DNA of 64,000 bases from Xylaria sp. FL1777. Its lineage: Eukaryota; Ascomycota; Sordariomycetes; Xylariales; Xylariaceae. A program made the position numbers and the translations under genes. The notes under the pieces were generated by a model. That model was not told the origin of the DNA. It did not search any database and saw only the letters and a list, made by a program, of their open reading frames with translations. Within the stretch, counting starts at the first letter, position 1. Each line of letters starts with the position of its first letter. Location of the stretch: contig MU400566.1 of the NCBI GenBank assembly GCA_022578965.1, positions 203,466 through 267,465 on the forward strand. The letters are read 5' to 3'. Of this stretch, positions 13,101 through 24,252 are shown piece after piece.

Positions 13101-15425
13101 GCCAATGCTACCCATCGGAGGCTTAGTTGAGGGTTCAATTGCAAGTAGAAGCACATCGTAGAGCGTTTCCGCGTTCTGGAACCCCGCATGGAGTGTTGTC
13201 ATTGTCGCATCAAGCATCGTACTGTGTGTCTGGTGTACGCATACCGAGGTCACCCCGCAGGCCGCTTGAGCAGGGTGTCAAACTCTGAGATTCGATCAAA
13301 CGACGGCTGCTGCAACAGGGAGTAGTAGTTGTCCTTGTGTACTGCCTCGTGGTTTGCTGCACGACATTCTCATTTCACAGATAGAGTCATCGCTGGGGGG
13401 GTCTGCCGCGTGGGTTCTCCAAGATTACTTGCAGTAGTAGCTTCGTCTACTCATGGTCCGTCAGCGTTGTGTGACGACGAACTATGCTGCTCATTCGCTC
13501 CACGACAGAGTTCGATATCGTTGTGATCGCTGTAAATGTCAAGCCTCAGCGTACCTACCTATAACGTAAGTAGTTTGTAAGATTAAAACATACCTACCTG
13601 CCTCTATCGGCAATTCCCAGGCTTTCATGACCAGGTTGAAGTGGCTGCTACTCCAGCAAGTGAATTCTGGGTTCGAACTGAAGATCTAACGCCAAGTTCA
13701 TGCGTTCGCATGGTGAACTGCGCCGTGCGCTTATATGCCGGGCGCAAGCTGAACTGAAAGCTGTTTCGCCTACATTTCCTTGTGCAGGTCTTCTACACCT
13801 TGCTGAATTTGCGAACAGAGGCGGCCATTGGCATCGTCCGTGCTTATCTCCACATCGAAGGATTGCCGAAGAGCCTTTGCGGTCGCGTTTCCCCAGACTT
13901 GCCGCCGGTGTGGGTGACGATAAGCTTACCAACCCGTGCACCTACCTGGTTACTGTTGTCGGACAACCCCTAATCGACGTCGCCACCCGTTCGAGACACT
14001 GCACCCCGCGATGTTTGCAACATCCCTTTCACCACTCAGCTATCGGTCTATTCCCCAACTGAGACCTGGACTGCATGCTGATCGTCAGCGAGGCGTTTGC
14101 ATTGTTTCACCTTGTAGCTAGATTACAGTCAAAACTCCCCGTGGCGTTTCTCAGGAAAACGCATGGTAGTATCGTTCTAAATTTGTGTTGGACCAATCTC
14201 CGAGTTATTATCCGTCGGTCGACACACACTAACCCGTGTCTCGGCAAATTGAAGTGTAATACACCGGCAGGCTCCGAGAGGAAGTGTTCTTGCTAATTGC
14301 TATGCGCTGTGTAACTTGACTGTGTAAGTAGGTAGTGACTCTACCGCCCGAAGCTAGAATTCAACCGCCTGCGCCACTTATCTTAATGCTAAGAGGAGTA
14401 TATGAAGATCGCGCCAATGCGGCGCATATGGATCGGCTGCAAATTCTAGGGTGCGCATCAAGGAATTAACACCTGCTGAGCCTGGTTCCTCAGATCATAT
14501 TTAAAGTAATATGGCAATCTATCTAAGCGCTGCTCACCTGCGATGTTGGATTATGCGCCCTGCACTAGAGGGCAAGGGGCGTGAGCATACCTAGGTTGGC
14601 TATCTTCGCGATCAAGTAAGGGAAGGGGATGGATGACCTGTGGGTAATACATGATGACGGTAAATCAATTGGTCATCTCAGGACCGTTGAAAAGCCGTTG
14701 GATGATAAGGACTAATATCAAATTCATATACGATTATGAGACCGCCCTGATACACCGAAATTCTGAACGCCTCGTACAAATATTGTAGCTCTACTATCGC
14801 TTCTAGATAGCCTGCATCGCAGCTTACCTACCTACCTAGGTAGGTACTTTTGTAGATCTGGTAGCTTATTACTCATGTGGGTAGTTTGTACCATCTAAAT
14901 GCACAGGGCGAATATCAGCGTGCCTGTCTTAGATTCACCATATCACATAGTTAGGAATTCAAAACTTTACGGTGGTAATATCGTACTCTAGATGGAAGTA
15001 CTTTGAGATGAAAGATCAATAATTAGCCTTCAACAGGTCATATCCGGCCTGTATATGCTCTGCCTTTTCGACTGTTCGATATTTGTTGAGGAATAAGTTA
15101 TGAGATCTCCCCATACAACGTCGTGGTCACAGTCCTTGACTGAGCCACGAAAACACACCACGAGCAGTATCAGCCCTCGCAAACCAGCCCTCCGACGGCA
15201 GCTGAATTGGTTCTCTTGATTTGACATGAGTGGGCTACTGATCCGTGGTGCTCGATCTTAAGGGCATCAATGGGCATAGACAGGAATTCCCGTGCAGCGT
15301 CATTGGTCTTGTATATGGTCGGGGTCACTTTCCCCTCTGCACAAAGTCCTAGTATTCCTGCTTTGTCAAGTCCTCTATTTCCCGTGTCAAAAGATTTATA
15401 TGTACACAGCGATGATTGGCCCCGC
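10183..15425. other. Gene-poor intergenic region of about 5.2 kb
   Basis: No protein I recognise is encoded here on either strand. The first 900 bp are the presumed promoter and leader of the SH3 gene; 10577-11071 is purine-rich on the plus strand and gives spurious open frames on both strands. Around 13640-14120 several overlapping open frames occur in both directions, with no conserved-looking protein. There is an ATT-repeat/poly-T tract near 12053-12078. Short TACCTA/TAGGTA words recur (11064, 12121, 13550, 13590, 14826). No convincing tRNA was found. Confidence 0.55.
14829..14846. repeat. 18-bp perfect palindrome built from TACCTA/TAGGTA
   Basis: The sequence TACCTACCTAGGTAGGTA reads identically on both strands. 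It is the densest occurrence of a TACCTA word scattered through the intergenic spaces of this window. Confidence 0.8.
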
Positions 15426-15901
15426 TCAGGAATCGCTTTTCTCCGCCTTCTCCGCCTTCTGTGCTGCCTCGTGCTCCCTGATCTGCCTGCTCCAGCTGCG
15501 GAACTATTGTTAGTACCGGTCGACGAGATTAAAACGATGTCTAATGAATGGAACACGTACTATCGGCTAGGGTAGAATCGGCCGGGCTCGGGCATCTTAT
15601 ATCGGTATTCTCGCTCGGCGCTCAGATTCCATGCCAGGGCAGTTATGCCGAGGATGACTCCCATGAAGACGGCTGTGTTGGCTTTCCAGTTGGAGGGCTG
15701 TGCGTACCAGCCACCGGCCGGCGACCAGACGTGCTTGGGGTACCTGTTCCGACGTTAGAGTTAGGGATTCGGTGAGGCGTTGAGATGGAATGCGCGGAGG
15801 GCATCTTTCGTTGGCTTACGGGACTCGAGGACCACCACCCTACTTCATGTTAGTTGCATATCTGTAACGGTAAACAATTGACGACCTTGAGCGCTTACCA
15901 T
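15426..15901 (-). CDS. 91-residue single-pass mitochondrial-type protein (complex I accessory subunit-like); ATG-only first exon
   Basis: Spliced from four exons: 15901-15899 (just ATG), 15839-15820, 15743-15561 and 15495-15426. The introns are 59, 76, 65 bp with GTAAGC, GTAAGC and GTACGT donors. The product starts MGGGPRVPYPKHVWSPAGGW, has one hydrophobic segment AVFMGVILGITALAW (about residues 32-46), then REYRYKMPEPGRFYPSRYW and a charged Ala/Lys/Glu-rich tail. Size, the Gly/Pro-rich start, the single span and the conserved-looking PEPGRFYPSR block fit a small inner-membrane protein of the respiratory chain. I recall similar fungal proteins annotated as complex I accessory subunits, but I cannot name the subunit with certainty. 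It is head-to-head with the mitoribosomal gene mL44. The exon structure is supported by phase agreement at every junction. Confidence 0.8.
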
Positions 15902-16351
15902 CTTGTTATCATGTGATGAATGGGACCTCTGCGGCTCAAGTGAGGTCAATTGCGAAGATGATGATAGCTTGAAGAGCTAAGCTCCACACGGCATTCACAC
16001 CACACACAGAGGCCAGGCCGGATCCGCTTCCAATCGGGAGGTGGCCGATAGTTAGTCCGCCTATTTTTACATACCTACTGAGTACATACCCGGTGTACAG
16101 AGATAAGTAAGTATTTAAGTGGCATTATCGGATGCCAGGGTGGGTCTGGCGTGCACGGTTCAGTGCAAGTGGGTCCTTGGTTCAACGTCGAGCTTGCACT
16201 GAACGAACTGCGCTCGACTCCAGAAACTTTTTCTGGGCCAGACACGAGACAGCATCCAACCGCCTTCTTCGAGACACCCCAGTGGCCCAACCTCGCGTCT
16301 CGAAGGTTGTACGACTACCCGCGCTGGGATGAGGGATTTGGTGCATTGAAT
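15902..16351. promoter_or_regulatory. Bidirectional promoter region of two mitochondrial-protein genes
   Basis: Only 450 bp separate the ATG of the small complex-I-like gene (-) from the ATG of mL44 (+). Both products are mitochondrial, which suggests shared control. No specific operator could be identified. An open frame runs upstream of the mL44 ATG from about 16151 but begins at GTG and is taken as leader. Confidence 0.5.
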
Positions 16352-17656
16352 ATGAAAAGGATACCATACCACCAATTCTCGCGCCAGTGGCTTGCCACAA
16401 CGCCCCTCCGGTCTGCGACCACCTCGCCGCGAGTATCTCGACTACCGCTGTCGAGGCCAGTGCTGGCTGCCCTGCCCTCCCAGATAAGACACCAGTCCAC
16501 TGCCATAACGCCCGAGGCTATCTTCGACGAGAACGAGGCCCGTGAGCCTTCGGAGGAGCCCTCAGAGGAGGGCCCAGGTCTTTTGAATGAGGGCGTTTCG
16601 TCACGGCAGCCTCTGCCCTCGCCACACCCCGACAGGGCTTTGCGGTCTGCTAAGCTCGCCGCCCTTCATGCGCGACTCTCTCTCTCCTCCAAAATTCCCC
16701 GCCAGGTTCTCGCACGAACCCTCGTGGACCCCTCCGCCGACGCTCATCCCCGCTTCAACAATGCCAATCTGGCCTTCGTTGGTGCTTCCTTGCTCCAATA
16801 CCACACCTCCGAGTGGCTGGTGACGAGGTATCCGCGTCTACCCATGACTATTCTATTTGCGGCCATGAAGGGATATGCTGGCGAGCCCGCATTACACCGA
16901 ATTGCTCGAGCCTGGGGCGTGGAGGCTGCTGCTGCCCCTGGCGAGGAAGTTGATCCGGGCTACCTACAGTTCACCCAAAACAAGGCAACCGTAATGATGC
17001 ATAAATGGGGCTACGCTCGTGCCGAGTCAAAAGAGTTGGTTAAATATAAGTGGCGCCGCGGCGTGAGTAGTAGGATAGTGCTTGATGATGCGTTCGGCGA
17101 CGTAGTACCAGAGGGAAAGTCCGGTGACGTAGCGCCAGAAAAAACCGAGGGCCTAGAAGTCAGTAATGCGCGGAACACGAAGGACATAGTACTACAGGAT
17201 CCAGATAGGACCGCGCACGCCAACTTTGTCCGCGCTGTTGTCGGCGCTGTATATCTGCACTGTGGCAGCGACACCGCCAAGGCGTTTGTCAAATCCCATG
17301 TGCTCTCCAGGAACTTGGACCTCTCCAACTTGTTTAACTTCACGCTCCCGCAACGAGAGCTGACACGCTTGTGCGCCCGCGAAAACTTCGACCCGCCTGT
17401 TGCGCGATTGCTGAACGAGACGGGTCGTCTCAGCAGAACCCCCGTTTTCGTCGTCGGTATCTACAGTGGCCACGACAAGCTTGGCGAGGCCGTCGGCCCT
17501 AGTTTAAACGCCGCGAAGGTCGCCGCTTCCATCAACGCGCTCAAATCATGGTATCTATATAGTCCTGGCGAGGTTCGCCTACCGAGCGACACTTTAGCAG
17601 AAGACGCCGCACCCTGGAAACCAGTCTATGTTGACATGGGCGAGATAATATCGTAG
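16352..17656 (+). CDS. MRPL3: Mitochondrial large-subunit ribosomal protein mL44 (MRPL3 type)
   Basis: This is a structural protein of the mitochondrial large ribosomal subunit, derived from RNase III. The first ATG is at 16352 (MKRIPYHQFSRQW); the frame is open further upstream but without an ATG. This start yields 434 residues with no intron. Residues 1-50 are rich in Arg, Ser and Pro and lack acidic residues, as expected of a matrix-targeting presequence ending near RHQST. The middle is the RNase-III-like fold (FNNANLAFVGASLLQYHTSEWL; VRAVVGAVYLHCGS) without the acidic catalytic signature. The C-terminal part (about 350-420) is a double-stranded RNA-binding-like domain (TPVFVVGIYSGHDKLGEAVG...AKVAASINAL). 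The gene is divergent from the preceding small mitochondrial gene. A stretch of about 45 Glu/Lys/Gly-rich residues between the two domains is an insertion typical of lineage variation. Confidence 0.9.
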   Translation: MKRIPYHQFSRQWLATTPLRSATTSPRVSRLPLSRPVLAALPSQIRHQSTAITPEAIFDENEAREPSEEPSEEGPGLLNEGVSSRQPLPSPHPDRALRSAKLAALHARLSLSSKIPRQVLARTLVDPSADAHPRFNNANLAFVGASLLQYHTSEWLVTRYPRLPMTILFAAMKGYAGEPALHRIARAWGVEAAAAPGEEVDPGYLQFTQNKATVMMHKWGYARAESKELVKYKWRRGVSSRIVLDDAFGDVVPEGKSGDVAPEKTEGLEVSNARNTKDIVLQDPDRTAHANFVRAVVGAVYLHCGSDTAKAFVKSHVLSRNLDLSNLFNFTLPQRELTRLCARENFDPPVARLLNETGRLSRTPVFVVGIYSGHDKLGEAVGPSLNAAKVAASINALKSWYLYSPGEVRLPSDTLAEDAAPWKPVYVDMGEIIS

Positions 17657-18556
17657 ATGTTTGCCCGCAGAGGCATAACCTGGGCAAGAGATGGCGTATC
17701 TTGTGAGAGATATGTAGAACATGAACCGCTCTATGCGAGATGTACGATTGAGAGCTTGAACAAGTTAGAGGTGAAAAAGGGGTAAAAACGGGGGACGACG
17801 ACCCAACTTGCGCTCATCATCCCATCATAGCAGTCTGGTGCCAGCCGTTGCATCGATCATCGGACAGAAAGACCCGTGTATCATATCCCATTGGACAAGA
17901 GGGTGGAAAGGCCAACCAAATGTAGAAACAGATACAACAAGAAGCATTACTCGCTCGCACGACGGCGCGTCGAAAATAGCCTCATATATCTACCTCTTTA
18001 ATAAAGTGTATATATCAGATGCATGTGCTGTCAACATTATTGCGGGACTCGTTGCTCATGGCTAGCTGCTACGGGACGGGGAAAAAAAAGAAATCATCAT
18101 ACAGGTTCTGACGAGTGGTTCACGGCTGTGATGTACATTGGAAATATACTGTCTCCTAGACTAGGAGCCACATTATCGATCTTGTAGCACATATACCAAA
18201 TCGCATGTATTCAAAAGTGCAAGTACATATATATCCCTATGTAGGTATGCAGTACCGGTATGCTATTCATAATGGAAAATATAAAGGGGGTATCCATCCA
18301 TGCAGCACTCCAGCCAAGAATTATCTAAGTACCTACCTACCAAGTCTAGAACCCGCGACCATCCCTCTTCTCAAAGCATACAGCCAGCTATGGTTATACA
18401 TACTATTTAATAAACGCCGCCATAGCCAACGACGTGTCCAACGCTCAGGCAGTGCTGCTAATGCCAACGATCTAGAAGAGATATTAGTAACAGGTGAGAA
18501 CCGACATGTACATTCATTCCCAGCGGATATATCTGATATATCCCCCGAACCACGAA
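17657..18556. other. Convergent intergenic region, mL44 / phospholipase
   Basis: About 900 bp hold the 3' ends of two converging genes. Open frames reaching into it from the right (18205-18885 +) are antisense shadows of the phospholipase C-terminus. Between 18187 and 18350 there are TACCTA/TAGGTA words. Nothing else was recognised. Confidence 0.55.
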
Positions 18557-21153
18557 TCAAGAGAAGTGGTCGCCCTCGCCGAGCCTCCCGACGACGCCGC
18601 GCCTCATCAGCTCCCTGCGCCGCTGGTCGCGGGCGCCGGCCTCGGCCTGCTCGCGCAGCTTCTTCTTGCGCTCGTAGACGGCGCGCACGCAGCGGCGGAT
18701 CTGGTCCTTGCCCTCGGCGTAGTTGGCGCGCGCGAGCGCGACGACCTTGTCGATCTGCTGCGGCGTGTACAGGAAGTTCCACGTGCTCATGTAGTCGCTG
18801 CGCGCCGGGTCGACGCCGGCAACCTTGGTCGGGTTCGCTAGGAACGGCAGGTACACGACGGCGAGCCCCGCGTGCGGCTCCGTGAGCCTCCAGGCCGTGT
18901 CGCTTGTCAGTGCCTTGGACGGCGGCGGCGGCTCCGCCGACCGCTCTTCCGTTGTGCCCACCCAGATCGTGCAGTACCCTAGGTCCGAGTCCTCCGGATG
19001 CGACTGGTCGTGCTGTGCTTTGGCGTTCTCGCCGCTCGCGGAATCGGAGGAGGGCTGAGAAGTCGGGTCGGTGTGGTGGGCCGCTTGGTCTTCTTGTGCG
19101 CGCGCTAGCTTTGCATCCGCTTCTGCTACTGTGTCGGCTTGCGCTTTGTCCAGCTGTTGCTCAATCTCCTCGGAGGAGTCTGTAGCTTTGGGCCAACCGA
19201 CACCCACTGGCCAACCCTTTATCCCACGTTGGCGGGCATAACCGTCTGCTACGGAGAGCCAGTTGTCTGTTTTAGTGTCTGCGGAGGCATCGAAGGCCAC
19301 GATGATATCGATATCACGACCCGGTCGTAGTAAGGGATAAATTGGGAGGTTGTTGGACATGCCAGCGTCCATGAGCTGTATGTATTCTTTTTTGTGTATG
19401 TTTGTAGGTGTTGTGAATCGTAGCTTGTTTGAGTCCATGGCATAGGCAAAATTAGGGATTGATGCCGGATCAACTTTGAGGAAAAGTCAGTCAATTTCTA
19501 TCAGCCTGAAATATTTTGACGTAAGATGGCTCTAGTTAGATTGAGGAACTGGTATCAGTGAAAAAGGGGAAGAAGAGGCTATTTCCATCACTTACATGGA
19601 TGTACCTTTTCTAGATCCTCGTTGTACCCGTGAATCATTTCGTCGATTGCTCCGAAACCAGTTAGATTTCTTACTAAGGGTCGAATCTCACGATAATAGT
19701 GGCTCAGGGTGGCACAAAAGGCAGACCCAAAGATTCCCAACAATATGGGCATTCTCAACTCGGGAAGATGTACCCCGTTTTCAGGTGTCACGTCTCTACC
19801 ATTGTTGAATCGCCGTCCGATGGCCCATGTGGGAATACCTGCGTTGAACTCTTCGCAGAAGAACTCATACGGTGTAAGCTCAAACCACTGAAACCATCCC
19901 TCCCGCTTGGCAATCTCCTTCACTTCCTCCGACGGCGAACCTGTTGAATCTGCCACAGCTCCATCTAGATCTGGTATTTCATGTCTCACCGCTGTGTATA
20001 TAGGCAATGGGTTCTGGCCATATTTGATGTATTCCCGTTGATTGGAGAGCTTGAAATCTTTTACGTTCACGCCAAGTTCACCCTTAGGAACTAATAACCT
20101 TGCGCTTAATAATATACCGTATATGTCTACCAACCCGAAATCCGCATTAGGGTCGCCCCTAAGTTTCTCGACCATACTACTAAGGAGTAGCTTGTTCGTG
20201 GGAGATGATGTGACAGAGGAAAACGCGGCGGGAGGGAAGGCAATGTGAACTCCCAGTCTAGCCTTCAAGTGTTCCACCATACGATCTAAGCGACGCTCTG
20301 TAATGGAGGAGTGGTAGAGGGACTGTAGCCAGCAGGACCCACTGACGCCGGAAGTATAGGTGACACAGTCGAAGAGCCCGTCTTCTTGGGATGCTAACAT
20401 CGAGCCTGTGCCCGCAACGAGTGCACGTAGTCCGCCACCTGAACCACACATGGCAATGGTGGGCACATCAGCAGGGTTGATATCCTGCTCGTCCAACTCT
20501 AGGTAACGGGCTAGCGCTGCAACGGCAACTTTCTTCCGGCGGGAGAGGAACTCTTTCTCCTCTTCGCAGAGGTCATCTGATACACGAACTGTGGCCGAGT
20601 ATTGAATTTCCGGATTCACAGAGGGATCGCGTGCTTCTTTCCAGATCTCATCGGCCAGTGACCCATTGGACATGGACAGCTCCTTCTGAAGCTTCCTCAC
20701 TTGTCGCGGGATTGTCCTGGACCACTCAGGTAAAATGAAACCGACGATCTTGTCCGATAATGACGACCATTCGATGTCTGTCGCATCGGAGAAGTCCTCG
20801 AAGCGCCTGGTGAACGAGCCCCAGGCTGTGGCCTCATTGTCACTCTGTCCACCATCCTGCGAAGATGGCGCGTTGTCTCGCAACTGCCGCCGGGACTCTC
20901 TTGACTGCCGGGCCAGGCGAAGTTCGTCGCCTGGGTAGAAGGTGTATATGAGCAAGCCGCCTAGGAACAGGAGCGCGGGCGTGGCAAAGGAGCCTATACC
21001 GGTTTTGCGGCGTTCTCGGCCTCTGCCAGAGCTGAAGGAACCACGAGGAAAGCGGCGATTGGCCAATGGCAGGTGGCTTGCTTTTCCACGAACAGCGATC
21101 AGCAATCTCCTCCCCCACACATGATCCAGGTGAGATCCATGAAAAGTCCTCAT
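18557..21153 (-). CDS. Cytosolic phospholipase A2-type lipase (PLA2c fold) with N-terminal membrane anchor
   Basis: The enzyme is a Ser/Asp-dyad lipase that should cleave acyl chains from glycerophospholipids. Exons are 21153-19596 and 19473-18557 (122-bp intron joining KVHP-F-DPASIPNF), total 824 residues. The first 50 residues are basic and nearly free of acids, then a membrane span SFATPALLFLGGLLIYTF (about 55-72). The oxyanion motif is GSGGGLR (237-243). The nucleophile elbow is GVSGS (269-273, Ser271). The catalytic Asp is Asp555 in MDAGMSNNLP. The region FEEFNAG-like near CEEFNAGIPTWAIGRRF and the C-terminal Lys/Arg-rich helix are typical of fungal members. A basic leader followed by one span suggests a mitochondrial membrane location. 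From memory, the Aspergillus nidulans plaA product of similar size was reported in mitochondria, so orthology is likely but unproven. All key residues are intact. An insertion rich in Asp, Ser and Gln lies at about 615-670. Confidence 0.9.
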
Positions 21154-22562
21154 TGTCCGTCTTCTGTCTCCTCAGAGACTCATCGTTGCGACGACGTCTT
21201 CTCACGCGCACCGTCACACTATCGGTGTTGTTAACCTCGAACTCCAGCCCAGTCGAACATTGAAGTCATGTCATGGTGGGTAAACAACACGTTCTAGACC
21301 TAGCTCTCCAAAAGCTGCCAAGGGCTACATAGGTAGGCAATGACGTCATCAACCCGTACTACCTAGGTAACACCGTTGCTATTACCCGCTTACCGGGTCT
21401 ATGCTTTTCACGGGGCTCACCCCTTCCTTCAACTGAACATGGTAAATCTCATCTATAGCTGAAATAGTAGAGCAATTAGTGTCGTAACTAGCTAGTTAGG
21501 AGAATTTATTCGTTTCTAAGACGATAACGAGTCAGAATGTTTCAATTCAACCTGCGCAAATGTTCCGACAGCAAAGTCGATTCAAATACACTAAGTGGAG
21601 TCAACACGGTGACGCATTGAACACATCTTAGTTTTGAAAGAGACATCTCAAAAGACAAAATTGTCAAGACTAGGAAATGCGCAGCAATGAGACATCTAGC
21701 TTAAAAAAAACCAGCTAAAATAAAGACTACAATTCCTGTGCTGAAGGTATATTACTCCATTTGCCAAAAAAAAAAATCCGTGTCTCGTTATAGGGAGGGT
21801 ATAAAGCAAAAAAGTACCGGCGACCTGGAAAGGTCAATCTGAGTGTGTCTCCGCATAATTAAGAGCTGCCCCCCAAGAGCTACGTTCCCTTACGCCTCTT
21901 CCGGGTATGGATGTGGAGAGCTGTGTTGGAGGCTTATTGTATGACTCCCGTATGTTTCCTGGAGATCTACGCTTCCATCCATTCAAAACAATCCAAGAAG
22001 TTCACTTCTGGCTCAGACGTGACTTGACGCCCGAAGAACCCAAAGATCGGGGAAAGGACCAGAATTAGTATGACGAGATGATGAAGCAACAAGATAAGCC
22101 TTGGTCTCTGCAAGCTTTTGCTCACGGCGGTTTCGGCCCGTTTTATGCTCTTGTTCGCGGTGGGAAGGTAGTTAGTTGACATCATCGATTAGAGGTTACG
22201 CGGAGCTGCCTATATTATTGGGATCACACATCGGCCTGCATTGGCAATATTATAAGGACAGTATAGGGCTTGCTTGACAGGATTCTTGATCGACTATTCT
22301 CTGAGGAATGTATATCGAATGAGGTTCGTAGTATAATTTTTTGTCAATAGAGCTTTATTACCGGTTCTGCATGTTATTCATGTTTTTATAGGATTTAGCT
22401 CTAGAATAAAGATGGCTCAAAAATAAGTCACTGCTAGCTAAAGGTAGCTATAAATTAAGTCGTAATGCCACTATGTTGTAAGCCCTTTCTTAAACTGGTT
22501 AGGAGGTCTCAAACCTCTATCTAGATGTAATCTCCTTATACTAACACCGTCATGCGTTACTG
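21154..22562. other. Intergenic, promoter side of the phospholipase gene
   Basis: About 1.4 kb of moderately AT-rich DNA with poly-A runs (21703-21720, 21765-21777). It holds the presumed promoter of the phospholipase, which reads leftward. Apart from the doubtful small ORF at 21967-22185, no gene is recognised. A TACCTAGGTA word stands near 21360. Confidence 0.5.
21967..22185 (-). CDS. Possible 72-residue small membrane protein (doubtful)
   Basis: An ATG-initiated frame with a basic N-terminus (SIKRAETAVSKSLQRPR) followed by one strongly hydrophobic segment LILLLHHLVILILVLSPIFGFF and an acidic tail. The topology is sensible for a single-pass protein. The length, the isolated position and the lack of any family I recognise mean it may be chance. 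It does not overlap other genes. Confidence 0.25.
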   Translation of the reverse strand: MMSTNYLPTANKSIKRAETAVSKSLQRPRLILLLHHLVILILVLSPIFGFFGRQVTSEPEVNFLDCFEWMEA

Positions 22563-24252
22563 TTACCCTTCAGCACCTTTAACGCGTGGCGGTAGTGCAA
22601 AAGCATTTTCCACCCAAACACAAAAATCTGTATCAACCCACTCGGCCAGTGTCCGTAGGGACCGAATTAGCGTAAATGTATTCATCAACGTTCTCGTGGA
22701 GCCAATAGGCAACGGCCCGTATAGTTCGAATGTATGGGGCATATCGCGGCTGAACCAAAGATGCCATTCATGCCCACAGACTGCTATAAGCGGGAGGGTA
22801 AGTAGAGATATCCCGTCGGAACCATATTTGCTATCTATTAGCCGGCGAAACCGAGTGAATGTAGCCTGAGCCCAAACCGTTAATTGGACTAGGGGATCAG
22901 AAGATGAGTTTGTGAGTTTCGTCTCAATAGCTACGGCCTGCGGCCGCCGACGAACCGGGTCGTACATTGTTGGAGCAATGGTGCGCATCTCAGGCGACTG
23001 GGTATCAACGAAATTATCGATTGCATCTGCAAGCGGGGTATTGCGGGCAGGAACAAGATTAAGAGAGTAGTCAACCAGTTTAGATTGCAAAGTTTCGCCA
23101 CTCTTTTCAGATATTGGTACCAGACTGGGACAAAGGGCAGCCGTGGTGCTGAATAGGAAGTCAATAATGGGGTACAAAACATGTGTAAAGGAGCATAATT
23201 TGAACAACTGGTAGGGCTCACACATTGAAATGTTGGACTCGGTCAACCTTCGCAAGTCCTAGTCTTAGGATTGGAGAGTGTACCTCGCAATTCCATGATG
23301 GCTCAGAATGGCCTTCTTCGGCTAGGTTGACGGCCCTTTCGGAAATCTCTTGTGCCATATTAATCTCATATTCCAATTCATCGATGTTAGTGGGGGTGGC
23401 ATTGTCAATCTGCCAGGGGCGTATAGGCACATGAGAGCGCTTAAACCGGGCCTATGAATGATCTTGCGTCAACGTCAGTCCGAGAACTTGAACGATTTTT
23501 CCACTTACGGCGACTGCTGCTGGGATCAAGTTCTCGCCGAAGCTAATCGTATGTAGCTTTTCGAAGAGGTCTCGCACATCCTCGGGAACGCCGCCGTCGA
23601 GAGATCGTAGTGTAGGAAACTTGGAGGTTACAGCAAGGTCGGCCAAAGTCTTGACAGGGCTCTTAGATCTGCCTGACTTAGCCGTGCGGGCTGAGGGGGC
23701 GAAGGTAGATGGAAAGCTGACGATCGAGCGGCTAGTCGTGGACAGGGTGGTATTGGAGGACGGGGGGTCTGGTAGGACGTCCGTTGGCGAGGCTAGGCTG
23801 GCAGCAAGCCTAGAGAGCGCACCATGTTCCCCGTCGTGTCCAGCGTCACGCTCGGGAACGCGATTGCTGTCTACGCCCACATCTTGGTTCTGTGGCGGCC
23901 TGCTCTTGCGCTTTATTGGGCTACCTGCTCGAGTGCTCCTGGTCCTGGGTCCCGAACGATGTGGCAGCTCCTGTGGCAGGTCCGTTTCTTCAATCGCTTT
24001 TGTCCGGCTCTGCATCGCTTTCGGAGTTGGCGCTCCATCGCTCGAGTCCAAATCCTCAGCATTGGGAGCCGCGTCGGGGTGCGGTTTCGATCGTCCTCCA
24101 TGATTCCTCCGTCTCGGCATCATGTTTCTACTTATAGTGCCTAGCGCTTTGCGCTTTTTCGGTGACGATAAAGGAGCTGCGGTGGGACATGCGGAGGATC
24201 TGTAGTAGTCCACCGCATCTTCCAGCCATACTTCAATTACTGACTTGTGCAT
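22563..24252 (-). CDS. PD-(D/E)XK nuclease-like protein (fungal expanded family)
   Basis: Three exons, 24252-23509, 23451-23222 and 23148-22563, with introns of 57 and 73 bp, give 519 residues in frame throughout. The start MHKSVIEVWLEDA matches the short helical N-terminus of this filamentous-fungal family, followed by a basic, Ser/Pro-rich linker (residues 20-200). The conserved core begins LDGGVPEDVRDLFEKL, then PIRPWQID, the WNCEVHSPILRL block, VDYSLNL (Asp351) and RRRPQAVAIETK (Glu400, Lys402). Asp plus ExK is the metal-binding signature of the PD-(D/E)XK fold, so the active site looks complete. The C-terminus (about 403-519) is a helical/beta extension ending LPPRVKGAEG. Family members are numerous and variable in filamentous fungi; DNA cleavage is inferred from the fold and not shown. 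It is a neighbour of other accessory genes near the AT-rich block. Confidence 0.85.

Noticed and set aside
13660..13690. tRNA-like B box (gggttcgaact)
   Set aside because: No matching stem, A box or acceptor pairing around it.
13648..14121. Cluster of overlapping frames in both directions
   Set aside because: Three or more frames are open over the same bases and none gives a protein I recognise or that looks folded.
14340..14385. Minus-strand A-box-like tggcgcaggcgg
   Set aside because: No B box or cloverleaf could be formed downstream.
18205..19330. Plus-strand frames up to 226 residues
   Set aside because: Antisense to the phospholipase C-terminal exon, which is phase-consistent and ends in a typical basic helix.
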